From: Coenobita brevimanus
Taxonomy: Eukaryota; Arthropoda; Malacostraca; Decapoda; Coenobitidae
Length of the DNA stretch: 64,000 nucleotides
Assembly (NCBI GenBank): GCA_032717465.1
Contig: CM064681.1
Coordinates: forward strand, 11,240,484 to 11,304,483
Direction: 5' to 3'
Positions 10,917 through 22,535 of the stretch are shown here, piece after piece (position 1 is the first letter of the stretch; every line of letters starts with the position of its first letter). The notes beneath the pieces were generated by a model that was not told where the DNA came from, did not search any database, and saw only the letters and a list, made by a program, of their open reading frames with translations. Position numbers and translations under genes: made by a program.

Positions 10917-11060
10917 TTAATAATAATCCCTCGCGTGTTATTTGTGCCTTCTATGTTTGTGTTTAAAAGAAAGAAAGCAAAATACAAGAGAGCAGTGAGG
11001 TGAAGTATGGAAAATAAATCACTAAGGAAAAGGTGTTAGGAAGCCTCCTTACCCAGTAAA
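10917..11060 (+). mobile_element. MITE-A copy, 5'-truncated
   Basis: The right half of the palindromic MITE-A: GAGAGCAGTGAGGTGAAGTA corresponds to the AGAAGAGGACGGCAAGGTG interior, and AAAATAAATCACTAAGGAAA followed by AGGTGTTAGGAAGC matches the right terminal inverted repeat. The left inverted repeat is not visible. Confidence 0.5.
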
Positions 11061-11158
11061 AATACGGATTCTTGTCTGGGTTTGGTTCCTTCCTTATCGC
11101 ATGTCTTAGAAGAAATATAAGACTGGGGTACCATAATCCAGGCCTTGTATTCTCATCT

Positions 11159-11342
11159 TTTAAGGAAATTGCCTAACACCTTTTCCTAAGCAATTTATTT
11201 TGCCTGTTACACCTTACCACCTTGATTTGTTATATACATACATCTAAAATCGCCATACTCTGCATAAATAACGTACAAAACAATATTAGCCAGACACATC
11301 CAAAAATAAATCGGTAAGGAAGAGGTGTTAGGGAGCTTCCAA
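11159..11342 (-). mobile_element. MITE-A copy, minus orientation
   Basis: Both inverted ends are visible: left TAAGGAAATTGCCTAACACC with CAATTTATTTTG, right AAAATAAATCGGTAAGGAAG then AGGTGTTAGGGAGC. The interior GCCATACTCTGCATAAATAA is the reverse complement of the TTATTTATGCAGAGTGTGG core of the 22.5 kb copy. No open frame; non-autonomous. Confidence 0.7.
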
Positions 11343-11377
11343 AACCAAAGAGATGATGGACCAAGGGCTCGTGATTG

Positions 11378-11566
11378 TTAAAGGAGCACCCTAACACCTC
11401 TTCTTTGGTTATTTATTTTGGGATATGGCTGGTTAATATTCATTTGTCCGTTATTTGTGCAGAGTATAGCTATTGGAAGGCTTAATGCAACACGGAAGAG
11501 GGCAGTAAGGTGTAATAAACAAAATAAATCGCTTAGGAAAAGCTGTTAAACTAAGCAGCTTTCTCA
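11378..11566 (+). mobile_element. MITE-A copy, plus orientation
   Basis: Starts TTAAAGGAGCACCCTAACAC, contains TTATTTGTGCAGAGTATAG and GAAGAGGGCAGTAAGGTG, and ends AAAATAAATCGCTTAGGAAA plus an AGCTGTTAA-type word, the inverted copy of its start. Collinear with 22536-22724. It lies 36 bases from the oppositely oriented copy. Confidence 0.75.
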
Positions 11567-11599
11567 ACTGACGAGATTACGGACCCAGATCAAGTAAGG

Positions 11600-11862
11600 G
11601 TAGAAGACCAACCTGCACTATTATTTCACCAGCTGATATTTCAGAAACAATAATTTCACTATCAGTTATTTCACAGACATTAATTTCACCAACAATTGTT
11701 TCATTAACAATTATTTCACAAACTGTTTCACAAACAGTTATTTCACTAAGAGTTATTTGACAGTTATTTCACAAACAATTATTTCACAAACAATTATTTG
11801 ACAGACAATTATTTCACGAACAAGTATTTGACTAACAGTTACTTGACAGACAGTTATGTCGC
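11600..11862. repeat. Degenerate 13-16 bp tandem repeat (ACAATTATTTCAC)
   Basis: ACAATTATTTCAC / ACAGTTATTTCAC / ACAATTATTTGAC words recur about 15-18 times with variable spacing, an old decaying minisatellite. Confidence 0.8.
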
Positions 11863-12693
11863 CAAAGATGCTTTTGTTATGGCTGTGTTTCTTCTTTACG
11901 TTACGCAAAACAGTATCGTTAGGTAGGTTTGTTGACTGACTTGGACAGACAGACAGACAAATGGGTAGGTAAGTAGGGTTTTGTTGGTGAGGGTGTGAAT
12001 ATTAAGTAGCCATTCAGTATAGTGTCTTATACGAGTATATTGTGTTGTTAATACTGTCATACGATTGTATTCAGCACAGGAGAGGCCACACAAATTGGGG
12101 CCGTTAATGTTAGATAAAGAGATAAGAGATATACAGAAACATGCATACAGACAGACAGACACAGAGAAGTGAGAGAGATGAGAGGGTTGACTCATAAAAA
12201 TAAAATGGGTCTTAAAGATCGAGTAGTTATAACGAAAACGAGACAGAGGGAGAGGGGAGAAAAGAACGGAGGGAGGGAAGGAGGGAGAGGGAGAGAAGAA
12301 TGGAGGGAGGGAGGGAGTACATTCCTCCATATCACGCCCATTTTCATAATCTGTTGAAGGGAGAGACAAGGGGGAGTGAAAGACGGACGGGAGAGAGAAG
12401 GGGAAGTGAAGAACTAGGGACGCCCAGAGAGAGAGAGAGAGAGAGAGATCATAGATCAGAAGGCGTGTCATCTCCATGGTGAGGGTTTGGCAAGGTCTCT
12501 GAGAGGAAGTAATGGGGAGGGGGGAATGAGTCATACATCTTGGTGTCTTTTCTCAGTAGTGTCCGTCTCTTTACCATCCCATTTTCCTTCACTCCTCCAT
12601 ACACAGTTTCATATCTCCCTTTTTTTTCATGATCCAACCCCCCCGGCCATATCTATCTATCTATCTATCTGTCTGTCTATCTATCTATCTGTC

Positions 12694-12725
<32 letters not shown>
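11863..12725. other. No gene recognised; purine tract and (TCTA)n/(TA)n
   Basis: A GGGAGG-rich purine stretch lies at about 12235-12440, (GA)n at about 12427-12450, (TCTA)n at 12651-12690 and (TA)n at about 12693-12725. The last is the insertion site of the LTR retrotransposon. The 212-residue minus-strand frame here is compositional and has no recognisable motif. Confidence 0.5.
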
Positions 12726-13511
12726 TGTTACATAGCCTATGATTTCATCATCCTTTGTGTAATTTTAACGCACAGTATGCTGCATGTTTGATCACGAGCG
12801 TGTTCTGCCTCAGTTCCCCCCTTCTACCGTTATAGTAGAGTAAGTCGTCATTTCTGTTGTTGAGTGCGGGATTGTCAGCTCTTTGTCCCCATGACTTCAT
12901 TTGCGCGTCCTTCTTACAAGTTGTATCAAGCTCTGCTGGCCCCTATATAATGAGCTCAGTCTCTGCATCATTGCCACTTAGATCTGCTCCTCATTTTGTT
13001 CACATCTCTGTCCTCCCCTGTACAGTTATTATTATTGTGAGTGCTCAAGAAATCTCCAAACATCTAGCAGCTGTGTGTAATTTGAGTATAACTGTTGCAT
13101 TTTTTCTTGTACTGTATAGCATAAGTTTAATTTGTAGGCCTGGTGAAGTTTTTTTGATTCATGTAGGGATCTTTATGTCCATCAGTTTTAATATTATTTT
13201 GTATCTGTAATAATTTATCTTGCATTCACTGAGTGTTATCTGGTATCTCATTTTATCAGGGCTGACTTAGATAAATTTACTCATGCTAATTCTGTGTTAA
13301 TAGAGGCTATTGCAATTAACCATATATTCAACCTGTTTTTGCCATTACATTATCCTTATGAGTCCTGAATGTTTTGTTGTTAGTTTGAGCATTAAACTTT
13401 AACTTGTAATTTTACCTAACTCTTTTGTTTTGAACCTGGAACTTTACGGGACAGTAGTGATTATTAGTATTCTCACTTAAAGTGTACATTATCTTTCTCT
13501 GTTCCGTAACA
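12726..13511 (+). repeat. 5' LTR
   Basis: 786 bp. Terminal inverted words TGTTAC and GTAACA. By eye it differs from the 3' LTR at seven single positions (about 99.1% identity), so insertion is recent. The short open frame inside (about 117 codons, at the same place in both LTRs) is not considered a gene. Confidence 0.95.
12944..12950 (+). promoter_or_regulatory. TATA-like box in 5' LTR
   Basis: TATATAA sits about 218 bases into the LTR, followed by GAGCTCAGTCTC, an initiator-like TCAGT about 8 bases on. The same word is at 17581-17587 in the 3' LTR. An ATTAAA polyadenylation-type signal lies downstream in each LTR (13391-13396 in this one). This placement gives a U3-R-U5 order, inferred and not demonstrated. 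Confidence 0.4.
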
Positions 13512-13517
13512 TAAATT

Positions 13518-13535
13518 TGGCGACCTCTCATCAGG
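13518..13535 (+). promoter_or_regulatory. Candidate tRNA primer-binding site
   Basis: TGGCGACCTCTCATCAGG starts six bases after the 5' LTR. The opening TGGCGACC resembles the primer site of Drosophila 412/mdg1-type elements (tRNA-Arg). The remaining bases do not let me name a tRNA without a search. Confidence 0.5.
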
Positions 13536-13592
13536 ATATTCAGGATATTATCATAAGGATATTGCTTGATATTTTGTGACTGTTACTTATTC

Positions 13593-15467
13593 ATGATGTC
13601 TACTATTACTACGCTTGATGAAGCCAAAGATTTTTTGTCAAATGTGCAAACAGTGTGTGATGTAGAAAACAGAACAAAGAATGAACTTAAGCTTGTTGCT
13701 CAACAATTGGGAATTGCTGTTCGCTCTCATCATTCTAAAGATCAAATTGTTGACATGATTAATGAAAGCTTGTTTAATGTAACTCCTCCAAATGAGCAAA
13801 CGCAGATTGAATTAGCTAAGTTACAGCTAGCCCTGCAGGAGGCTCGTGTGAAGGAAGCTGAATTTCAAGCACAGGCTAAGGAGGCTGAATTTCAGGCAAA
13901 AGCTAAGGAGGCTGAGGCACAAGTTGAAATTGCTAGGATTCAGGCAGACCATGAGTATCGCATGAAACAAGGTGGAACTGGATCATCTAGCTCTGATGAT
14001 TTTGATGTGGCTAAAAATGTTAAACTTGTCCCTCCTTTTAATGAATCTGATTTAACAAAGTATTTTCAGTTGTTTGAGAGGGTAGCTACAGGTTTTAATT
14101 GGCCTAAGGAGTATTGGCCAGTACTCCTTCAAACTGTTCTCACCGGTAAAGCTCAAGTAACTTATGCATCTTTGCCTCAGGATCAGTCTGATAATTATGA
14201 TGTAGTTAAGAGCTTGATTCTTAAGGCCTATAAGCTTGTTCCTGAAGCTTATAGAGTAAAATTTAGGACAACTTACAAGCAAGATAAGCAATCCCATGTT
14301 GAGTATGCAAAAATCAAAGAAGATTTGTTAGAGCAGTGGTTAAATTCTAAGAATGTGGATTCTGATTTTGACAAATTTAAGCAGATGATTTTGCTGGAGG
14401 ACTTCAAAAGGTGTATTTATAAAGATGTAAGCCTATATCTTGATGAGAGAAGAATAGATAATTTGTCTGATGCTGCAGTTTTAGCTGATGAGTATGTTCT
14501 CACTCACAAGAGATATTCTAGAGAAAAAGGGAAAGCTGAGAGTAAGTACGTTGCCTCTACTCAGAGTACAGATAACAGGAAAGAGAATAAAGATGATGTT
14601 TCTCAGGAAGTAAATACCAGCTTCACCTCTAGATTTCAGAAAAGTAAATGTACTTATTGTAGTAAGCTTGGTCATACTACGGAGAGATGTTTCAGGAGAC
14701 AGCGTGATGTGAACAAAAAGGAGTCTTTAAATATTCAGTCAATTGGTCTAGTGTCCACTCTTGAGAGTTCCCAGAATTCTTTAACTGAGTTAACTGAACC
14801 TGCTTTGAGGGGTAACTTAAATTCTCATGATGGAGCTCCTCTTATGAGCAGTAACATGGGTGACACTCTCAAGAGTTCATGTGCTAATTTCCTGTCTGAT
14901 GGTTTTGTCAGTCCTCTGGACAGTAATGACAGGAAATCAGTTAAAATATATCGTGATACAGGTGCTTGCCAATCCCTTATGCTGACCAGTGTTCTAGGCT
15001 CTAATGTTAATTCCTCTGATGAAACTGTAATCTTACAAGGTGTAGGGAATAATTACTTCTCTGTCCCTCTGTGCAGAGTGAATTTAGAGTCTGGTTTTGT
15101 TAATGGTTCCGTTATGGTTGGGTTGGTTGAGACACTCCCAATGTCAGGTGTAACTTTCTTACTTGGAAATGATATTGGTGGAAGTCAAGTGTGTCCAGCT
15201 CCTCAGTTGTCTAGTGAGCCAGTGGCTGTGTCCCAGGATTGTGATGTCCCTGATGTGTTCCCTGCATGTGCTGTCACTAGGGCTAAGTCTAAAGTTACTG
15301 GTGATTTAGAGGATAATGATGATGATGATGTTATCCTAGCTGACACTTTTCTTGCTAATTTCGATCACTCACCAGATGAGGCAGTACCCCGTAGTGTTGA
15401 TAATTTGTCTCGTCAAGAGTTGGTTGAGTTGCAGGTTGCTGACCCTGAGTTGAGAAGGTCTAGCTAA
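13593..15467 (+). CDS. gag: Gag polyprotein with C-terminal aspartic protease
   Basis: Starts at ATG 13593 (a second ATG at 13596). The N-terminus contains a SAP-like stretch (NELKLVAQQLGIAV), followed by a long Glu/Ala/Lys coiled coil with KEAEFQAQAKEAEFQAKAKE-type repeats. The middle third has a capsid segment (about 14235-14520) whose FRTTY...EQWLN...LEDFKRC...LADEY pattern resembles the SCAN domain, which is thought to derive from Gmr1-like capsids. A zinc knuckle CTYCSKLGHTTERC (CX2CX4HX4C) is at about 14649. The protease motif YRDTGACQSL, with DTGA as active-site triplet plus Ala, is at about 14950. The frame ends in a linker LSRQELVELQVADPELRR, normally found just upstream of integrase, and stops at TAA 15465-15467. 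The role is particle assembly and polyprotein cleavage. Confidence 0.85.
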   Translation: MMSTITTLDEAKDFLSNVQTVCDVENRTKNELKLVAQQLGIAVRSHHSKDQIVDMINESLFNVTPPNEQTQIELAKLQLALQEARVKEAEFQAQAKEAEFQAKAKEAEAQVEIARIQADHEYRMKQGGTGSSSSDDFDVAKNVKLVPPFNESDLTKYFQLFERVATGFNWPKEYWPVLLQTVLTGKAQVTYASLPQDQSDNYDVVKSLILKAYKLVPEAYRVKFRTTYKQDKQSHVEYAKIKEDLLEQWLNSKNVDSDFDKFKQMILLEDFKRCIYKDVSLYLDERRIDNLSDAAVLADEYVLTHKRYSREKGKAESKYVASTQSTDNRKENKDDVSQEVNTSFTSRFQKSKCTYCSKLGHTTERCFRRQRDVNKKESLNIQSIGLVSTLESSQNSLTELTEPALRGNLNSHDGAPLMSSNMGDTLKSSCANFLSDGFVSPLDSNDRKSVKIYRDTGACQSLMLTSVLGSNVNSSDETVILQGVGNNYFSVPLCRVNLESGFVNGSVMVGLVETLPMSGVTFLLGNDIGGSQVCPAPQLSSEPVAVSQDCDVPDVFPACAVTRAKSKVTGDLEDNDDDDVILADTFLANFDHSPDEAVPRSVDNLSRQELVELQVADPELRRSS

Positions 15468-15534
15468 CTCTGCTTACAGTGAAGAAGAGTCAGCCGGTGC
15501 TTCTACTTGTTATTATGTAAAGTCAGGAGTACTT

Positions 15535-17362
15535 ATGAGGAAGTGGAGACCCCCAACAGCATCAGCCGACTGTGAATGGGAGGTTGTACATCAAGTTGTC
15601 ATCCCTCGTGTTTGTAGGCAGGATATCATTAGAGTGGCTCATGATTCCAGTTTGGCAGGACACCTTGGAGTGAGGAAGACTGTGGCACGCATTTTGAAAC
15701 ACTTCTACTGGCCAGGTATCTTCAGGGATGTTTCCTGGTATTGTAAGTCTTGTCACACCTGTCAAGTTGTGGGGAAGTGTAATCAGACCGAAAAGGTTGC
15801 ACCTCTAGTTCCCATTCCTCCTTTTGAGGCGCCTTTCACCCGTGTGTTGGTGGATATTGTGGGCCCTCTTCCTAAGACTTCTTCAGGATTTTCTTATGTG
15901 TTGACCATGATTGATATGGCTACTCGTTATCCTGAAGCCATTCCACTTAGAAATATCTCAGCAAAGAACTTGGTTAAGGAAATGCTGGGGTTCTTCACAA
16001 AGTTTGGTCTGCCCAAGGAGGTACAGTCAGACTGGGGAAGTAATTTCATGTCAAACGTTTTCAAGCAGTCTCTGAAAGAGTTGGGCATCACTCAGATCAC
16101 GTCTTCAGCTTACCATCCCCAGACCCAAGGAGCGTTGGAGAGATATCATCAAACACTCAAATCGATGCTCAAGAAATACTGTTTGGAACATCAGAAAGAC
16201 TGGGATAAAGGTCTTCCATTCGTTGTGTTTGCTGCAAGAGAATCTCCAAATGAATCACTGGGCTTCTCACCTTTTGAACTACTGTTTGGCCATGAAGTAA
16301 GAGGACCCCTTAAGTTACTCAAGGAATGCTGGCTGTCGGAGGAAGATGACGTCAACCTGCTGGAGTATGTGATGAAGTTCAAAGAACGGCTGTCCACTGC
16401 TTTACAGCTGGCGAGAGAGAATTTAGGAGCTGCTCAGGAGAAGATGAAGACTTGGTATGATAAGAAGTCCAGGTTACGCCACTTTCAGCCAGGAGATCAG
16501 GTTTTGATTCTGCTACCAGTTCATGGGCAACCTCTTCAAGCCAAGTTTAGTGGTCCTTATTTCGTGGAGAAGAAACTCAGTGATGTCAACTATGTCATCG
16601 CCACACCAGATCGTAGAAAGAACAAGCAACTATGTCACATCAACATGCTAAAGTTGTATCACAGGCGGGACGAAAATAACCCAGTCTGCACTGTAGCTGT
16701 TCCACCCGAGTCTGCAAGTGAAGCTCTCCCATGCAGTATGAGCCTGAGTGATAGTTTGGGGAAGAATCCTGATATCATGAATGATCTCCAGACTAAGCTT
16801 TCTCATCTACCTCCCGAGGAAAGGCAGGAGTTTTTGGCATTACTGCAGGAGTACCCGCAAGTGTTCCGTGCTACTCCAGGAAGAACCACTGTGTTGATGC
16901 ATGATGTCGATGTTGGAGACGCAAAGCCAATTAAATTGCCTCCTTATCGTGTGAACCCAGTGAAAGTTCCTCTCATCCAGAAGGAGCTTGGCTACCTGTT
17001 GGACCACAAGATGATTGAGCCCTGTCAGAGCGAGTGGAGTTCTCCTGTCACTCTGGTCCCTAAGCCAGGTGGGTCACAGCGGCTTTGCATTGACTACAGA
17101 CGTGTTAATCAGATAACCAAAACAGACACTTACCCTCTCCCTCGTGTGGAAGATTGCATAGACAAGATCGGAAAGGCTAGGTACATAAGTAAGTTTGATT
17201 TGTTAAAGGGATACTGGCAAGTACCTATGACTGAACGTGCTAGGGAGATCTCATGTTTTGTAACATTAGGAAAGACTTTTGCATGTTCTGTAATGCCATA
17301 TACAGATTGTTTTAGAGTAATAAGAAATTTCCTTTGTAAATTTCTTTTTCTTTGTGGGGAGG

Positions 17363-17379
<17 letters not shown>
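15535..17379 (+). CDS. pol: Integrase followed by truncated reverse transcriptase
   Basis: 614 codons from the first ATG, but the frame is open back to 15454, and continuity with Gag-protease needs a +1 shift near 15459. Numbering from this ATG: HHCC zinc finger with H36, H43, C70, C73; integrase core with D107, D166 and E202 (35 residues between the last two, DD35E); a GPY/F-type module with SGPYFVEKK around 339-347. RT begins at about 440, with KLPPYRVNP, LVPKPGGSQRLCIDYRRVNQ and ISKFDLLKGYWQVP (catalytic Asp 555). At about residue 589, after FACSVMPY, homology stops abruptly; the remaining 25 residues read into polypurine/LTR DNA. The YxDD box and RNase H are absent. Integrase looks intact; RT cannot be functional. 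Confidence 0.85.
17353..17362 (+). promoter_or_regulatory. Polypurine tract
   Basis: TGTGGGGAGG lies directly upstream of the 3' LTR, the expected plus-strand priming site. It overlaps the end of the truncated pol frame. Confidence 0.6.
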
Positions 17380-18255
<876 letters not shown>

Positions 18256-18279
18256 ATACATACATATACAGAGCGAGAG

Positions 18280-19020
18280 AGAATACACCTCTTCATCCCT
18301 CCCCCTTCCTCCAGTTGCTCCCCTTTCCTTTCCCTCTCCCCACACCCTCTTTTCTCCATGCCATATTTTTCAATTCGTTAGTCCTCATCTCTTCGTTTGT
18401 TCCTCCCCCCCTCGTTTTGTCTTATCTTCTCTTGCCTCTTCCCTCCTCTCGTCTTTTCCTCCCTCTTCAAATAATCTTTTTCAGTCATCATCCCCTTCTC
18501 TTCCCTCTCTCATCTCTCATCCTTTTCTTTTCTCTTTCTCCTCCATATTTCCCAACTCCCTCGTCTTTCTTTTCTTTCCCATTTTCTCTCCTCTTCCATC
18601 TCTCTACTGCTTCTCATCCATCCATACCTTCTCTTCTTTCCATTGTCTCTTACTACCCTTCCTCTTGTTTCTCCCTGTCTTCATCTATTTTCCCCTCATT
18701 CCCTTCTCTCCATTTTCTTCATTATCTTCCCATTTCTTTTACATTTTCTTCTGCAGTATAATTCATTCCTCTTGCTCCTTTCCCTCTCCTTTCCTTTCTT
18801 TCCTCTCCTCTTCCTTCCTCTTAACTCTCCTCTCCTCTCCTCTTCCATTTTCCTCCGTCCTCATTCCTCTTCCCTCTGCCTCTTCTATTTTTTCCCTTTT
18901 CTCTCCCTTCTTCCTTCTCTTCCCGCCATCTTGTATTCTTCCTTCTCCTTCGTCTCCTTTCTTCTGCTGCCTCCTTCCACTTAACTTCCTCCTCCTCCTC
19001 CTCCTCCTCCACCATCGATA
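18280..19020. repeat. Polypyrimidine tract, about 740 bp
   Basis: Strongly C/T-rich plus strand with CTCCTCCTCCTCCTCC near the end. The 300-residue Ser/Phe/Leu/Pro frame is compositional. Confidence 0.8.
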
Positions 19021-19111
19021 ATTAGCCACACGGGTCACCTTCCCGGCCCACCTGAAGGACCAATTGAATTATGTTAAAGTTTCACCCCTCCTGATGTTCC
19101 TGGAGGAGGAG

Positions 19112-19113
<2 letters not shown>

Positions 19114-19176
<63 letters not shown>

Positions 19177-19198
19177 AATGTTCTCTACGTCCCAACAT

Positions 19199-19281
<83 letters not shown>
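19114..19281. repeat. (GA)n and (CA)n microsatellites
   Basis: (GA)30 at about 19114-19175 and (CA)37 at about 19206-19280, separated by 31 bases including GCGCGCGC. Confidence 0.93.
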
Positions 19282-19282
<1 letters not shown>

Positions 19283-19350
19283 GATCATACTAAATAACAG
19301 AGCAGCTTTTGTTAGTCAGCAGACATCAGGAGTGACAGGCAGTGACAGCA

Positions 19351-19697
19351 ATTTTTTTTTTTTTTTTAATGTGTCCGACTCTGGGCATAGGCTTCACAGC
19401 CTGCTATCAAGGCCCAGTAGTCCTCCTACATACCATACACCTCTACATGTCACCACTTCGGCGCTAACACTCATCGTCCATATTGAATACATGCTAGGGC
19501 TGTCTCATACAGGACTGGTGTATTGGTATTAGCGGGGATATTTTTACGACATGTCGGCGGGTCTTCTGGTAGATCAGTAAAGCCTGATTTAATGAAATTC
19601 GAATCCTTAAACTGTTCCCTGCCCCAGCCGGGATTCGAACCTGGGTCCGGTGGGACTGCAGGCCACCTCTCTACCGATTGAGCAAATGGCTCCTGCT
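19351..19697 (-). mobile_element. SINE-1 copy, full-length, minus strand
   Basis: Read on the minus strand: a tRNA-like head with an A-box word TTGCTCAATCGGTAGAGAGG and a B box GGTTCGAATCCC, then GGGGCAGGGAACAGTTTAAG, the shared body (ACCAGAAGACCCGCCGACAT, CCAGTCCTGTATGAGACAGC, GCCCAGAGTCGGACACATT) and a poly(A) tail (T run at 19351-19366 on plus). It is the only copy in the window with both promoter boxes and the tail, so it is the best reference for the family. Confidence 0.88.
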
Positions 19698-19798
19698 GGC
19701 AGGTAAAAGAGCTTCTGTGCAGCTGACAAAGCTTGGTGTCAGTCACAGTGTCAGCAGGACAGTTGTAGGGTGTGTGTGTTGACTGACAGCCATGCAGT

Positions 19799-19799
<1 letters not shown>

Positions 19800-19840
<41 letters not shown>

Positions 19841-20280
19841 GCACGCACACAGTAACATAATGGTGTATACGGGTGTGTACACAGAGTATGGTGGTGTGCC
19901 TGATGCCTGCCTAACCTGCCTGTCATTAGCCCTGACACCATTACCACCACAGTAACACTCCTTCCAACCACTCTCTCCCGCCCTTCCCTTCCCCTGTTTG
20001 TCATCTCCCTTTCCTCTTCCCTTACTCTTCTCTCCCCTCACCTCCTCTCCCCTCTTTTCCCCTCCCTTCCCCCTCTCCTTCTGTCTCCTCCCTGCCCTTA
20101 CCTGTCAGTATAATCTTTTTGGTGACACCCTCATTAATCTCTGCCTCTCCACTCCCCTCATCTTTCCTTCCTCCCCTCTTCCCTCTTCCCCCTCCCCCGG
20201 TGAATAACCACCGTCAGTCATTCTTGTTCCCTTCCTACGTTCTGTCCCCGTCTCTGTTATTCACACCCTTCACGGTTTTC
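19800..20280. repeat. (GT)n and polypyrimidine tract
   Basis: (GT)n at about 19803-19837, ordinary sequence to about 19960, then C/T-rich DNA to 20280. No gene is recognised. Confidence 0.65.
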
Positions 20281-21535
20281 ACAGTTAAGTACCCAACAGT
20301 TTACATTAGGTGGAATAAACTTTAATACAATATGGACCTCTTGTGTTTGATGAAATATGGACGTTTTGTGTAGCTGCGTAATTGCTGTTAATACATGTAA
20401 TTAAAACTTCAGCCGTAATGGTTTTAACTCATAATCTTTTCAGGCTGGGGATATTTATTTCTTAATCTTGTAATTTCGTAACGATTTTGTTCTGCTCAGG
20501 ACGGTTTATAGAACAAGAATGGGTAATAGACTATTAAATAAACCCCTTCAGTACGAGAGGCTTTTTCCTAGTGTGAGTAAAATCGTTTGGAAGGAGGAAG
20601 ATTAAACTCACAAGGGGTCAACCGGTATCTGTTTGTACCTATAAAAAATTAACTCATCTGAACCTTGCAATTGCAGCCAACCAGAGGTCATTCTTGCAAC
20701 TGATCGGCTGTTTTTATGAGAACTCGCGTAGTAAAAAGTTCATCTTTCGATTGCCATCGTTATACTGTGCAGTTGTAATTAATATTAACAGGTGAGTATT
20801 AATAAATGATGACCTAATCAGGGAAAGTAATAAATAACGTGTAAACAGTACAATAACAGACATCGGAAAGACACTCATGTAGAATTTAAATTCAACTGTG
20901 ACGATGCCACTCATCCACCGATTCCCTGGCTTATGACGTCATCATGGTGATGAAGATGCCAGAGTTTCCACACGTTTATCTGTCATGATATTTCCCTGGT
21001 GTATTTATGCGTAATACATTGTCCTGTTAGCAAAACAAAGCAACATAACACCCAGTCGTATTAGCTGCAATAAGCCTAGTGCCAGTAGTGTTGTGTAAGC
21101 GTCATAAATGCAGGGGGGATGTTTGACTATTTGAATATTTATTTTCAAACAGACGTCACTGAGCGGAAGTTCGTGTCTCTTAGATATCATTAAAGTTATT
21201 AGTAGTAAAACTCCATCTACCATTGTAATTGAACATTACCAGTATTATTATGTATTCAATTTAAATTGGTAACTGAAATGGGTAAATATGAAGCAGGCTG
21301 GTAGGTGTATAGATATGTAAATGGAAGGATGGTGAGGTTTTTGTTACTCGAGTTCTCATAACAACAGCTAAACACCTGCAAGAATGCAGACTCTGGGTGA
21401 CTCCAGTTGCAAGGTTCAGATTAATTCACTTAATCATTAGTTCTCTAACGTACAGTTTCGTTCACCTGTATAATCCAGGTGTTAACAAACTGATAGTCAG
21501 GTAAAGTAGGGGTGGCCACCGCCCACCCGCGATGT
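20281..21535. other. No feature recognised
   Basis: AT-rich, apparently single-copy DNA with frequent stops in all frames. The stretch at 20544-20590 (CCCCTTCAGTACGAGAGGC then GTAAAATCGTTTGG) resembles short repeats at 36386 and 62668. I found no RNA gene, long frame or terminal repeat. Confidence 0.5.
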
Positions 21536-21539
21536 CATC

Positions 21540-21826
21540 AGTTTCTACATTTTATTATTTTCTCTTCTTTCCGTTTCATCATTCCCCATCCCTTACTCAC
21601 TATCATGCCTCTCTCTCTCTTTTTCTTTCTCTGTCCACCTTATATCTACAGTCGTTTACCTCCCTTCTTCCCTTCTCTCCACACTTTCCCTATCCTCCTT
21701 TTCACCTCTCTCTCCCCTTCCTTCCCTCTCTCCCTCTTGCTTTTAATCTCACCATAGTTCTGTCCAGCGGCGGTCATCAGGTGAGGGGAGAGGGGAAAGG
21801 TCATTAGAGAGAGAGAGAGAGAGAGA

Positions 21827-21924
<98 letters not shown>

Positions 21925-21960
21925 TTATGTGTATGTACTGTATATGTGTATGTATATATG
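21540..21960. repeat. Polypyrimidine tract, (GA)n and (TA)n microsatellites
   Basis: C/T-rich DNA at about 21540-21755, (GA)n at about 21807-21828, and (TA)41 at about 21831-21912, followed by degenerate TATGTATGTA. Confidence 0.88.
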
Positions 21961-21962
21961 CA

Positions 21963-22012
<50 letters not shown>

Positions 22013-22074
22013 TGTGTGTGTGCGCGCTCGCATTACAGTTATGGTTACAGGGATACAAAACCACACAGATCTTA

Positions 22075-22124
<50 letters not shown>

Positions 22125-22167
22125 ATTAGAGTGATGGTTACAGGGATACAAAACCACACACATCTTA

Positions 22168-22248
<81 letters not shown>

Positions 22249-22292
22249 CAATACAGTGATGGTTACAGGGATACAAAACCACACACATCTTA

Positions 22293-22336
<44 letters not shown>

Positions 22337-22378
22337 ATTACAGTTATGGTACGGGGATACAAAACCACACACATCTTA

Positions 22379-22428
<50 letters not shown>

Positions 22429-22462
22429 GTTACAGGCATACAAAACCACACACATCTTAAGG
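21961..22462. repeat. Higher-order array: (GT)n plus conserved ~45 bp spacer, 5 units
   Basis: Each unit is a (GT)n block of 15-45 dinucleotides followed by a spacer containing ATTACAGTTATGGTTACAGG, ATACAAAACCACACACATC and TTAAGGTGTG. The spacer is nearly identical in all five copies (one has lost part of ATGGTTA) while the GT length varies freely. The CCACACACATCTTAAGG end merges into the next GT run. Confidence 0.93.
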
Positions 22463-22535
22463 TCACAATAAGACGGTCGTAAGAACCTTAACTAATAATC
22501 AGAGACTTGGTAGACTCTGGCCGGTAGTCTTGGGG

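Noticed and set aside
12857..13210. 117-codon frame duplicated at 17494-17847
   Set aside because: It lies wholly inside the LTRs, one copy in each; no gene is expected there and it lacks recognisable motifs.
19620..19697. Functional tRNA genes at the B-box sites (4231, 19630, 26440, 33225, 41445, 63972)
   Set aside because: Each has A- and/or B-box words but no paired acceptor stem or plausible anticodon arm, and several continue into shared SINE bodies.
20281..21535. Possible exons of a host gene in the quieter AT-rich stretches (also 35610-36585 and 61891-62600)
   Set aside because: No frame above about 80 codons with conserved-looking composition, and no paired splice signals flanking an open block that I could support.
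21749..22471. Cys/Val, His/Thr and Tyr/Ile repeat proteins
   Set aside because: Translations of (GT)n, (CA)n and (TA)n.
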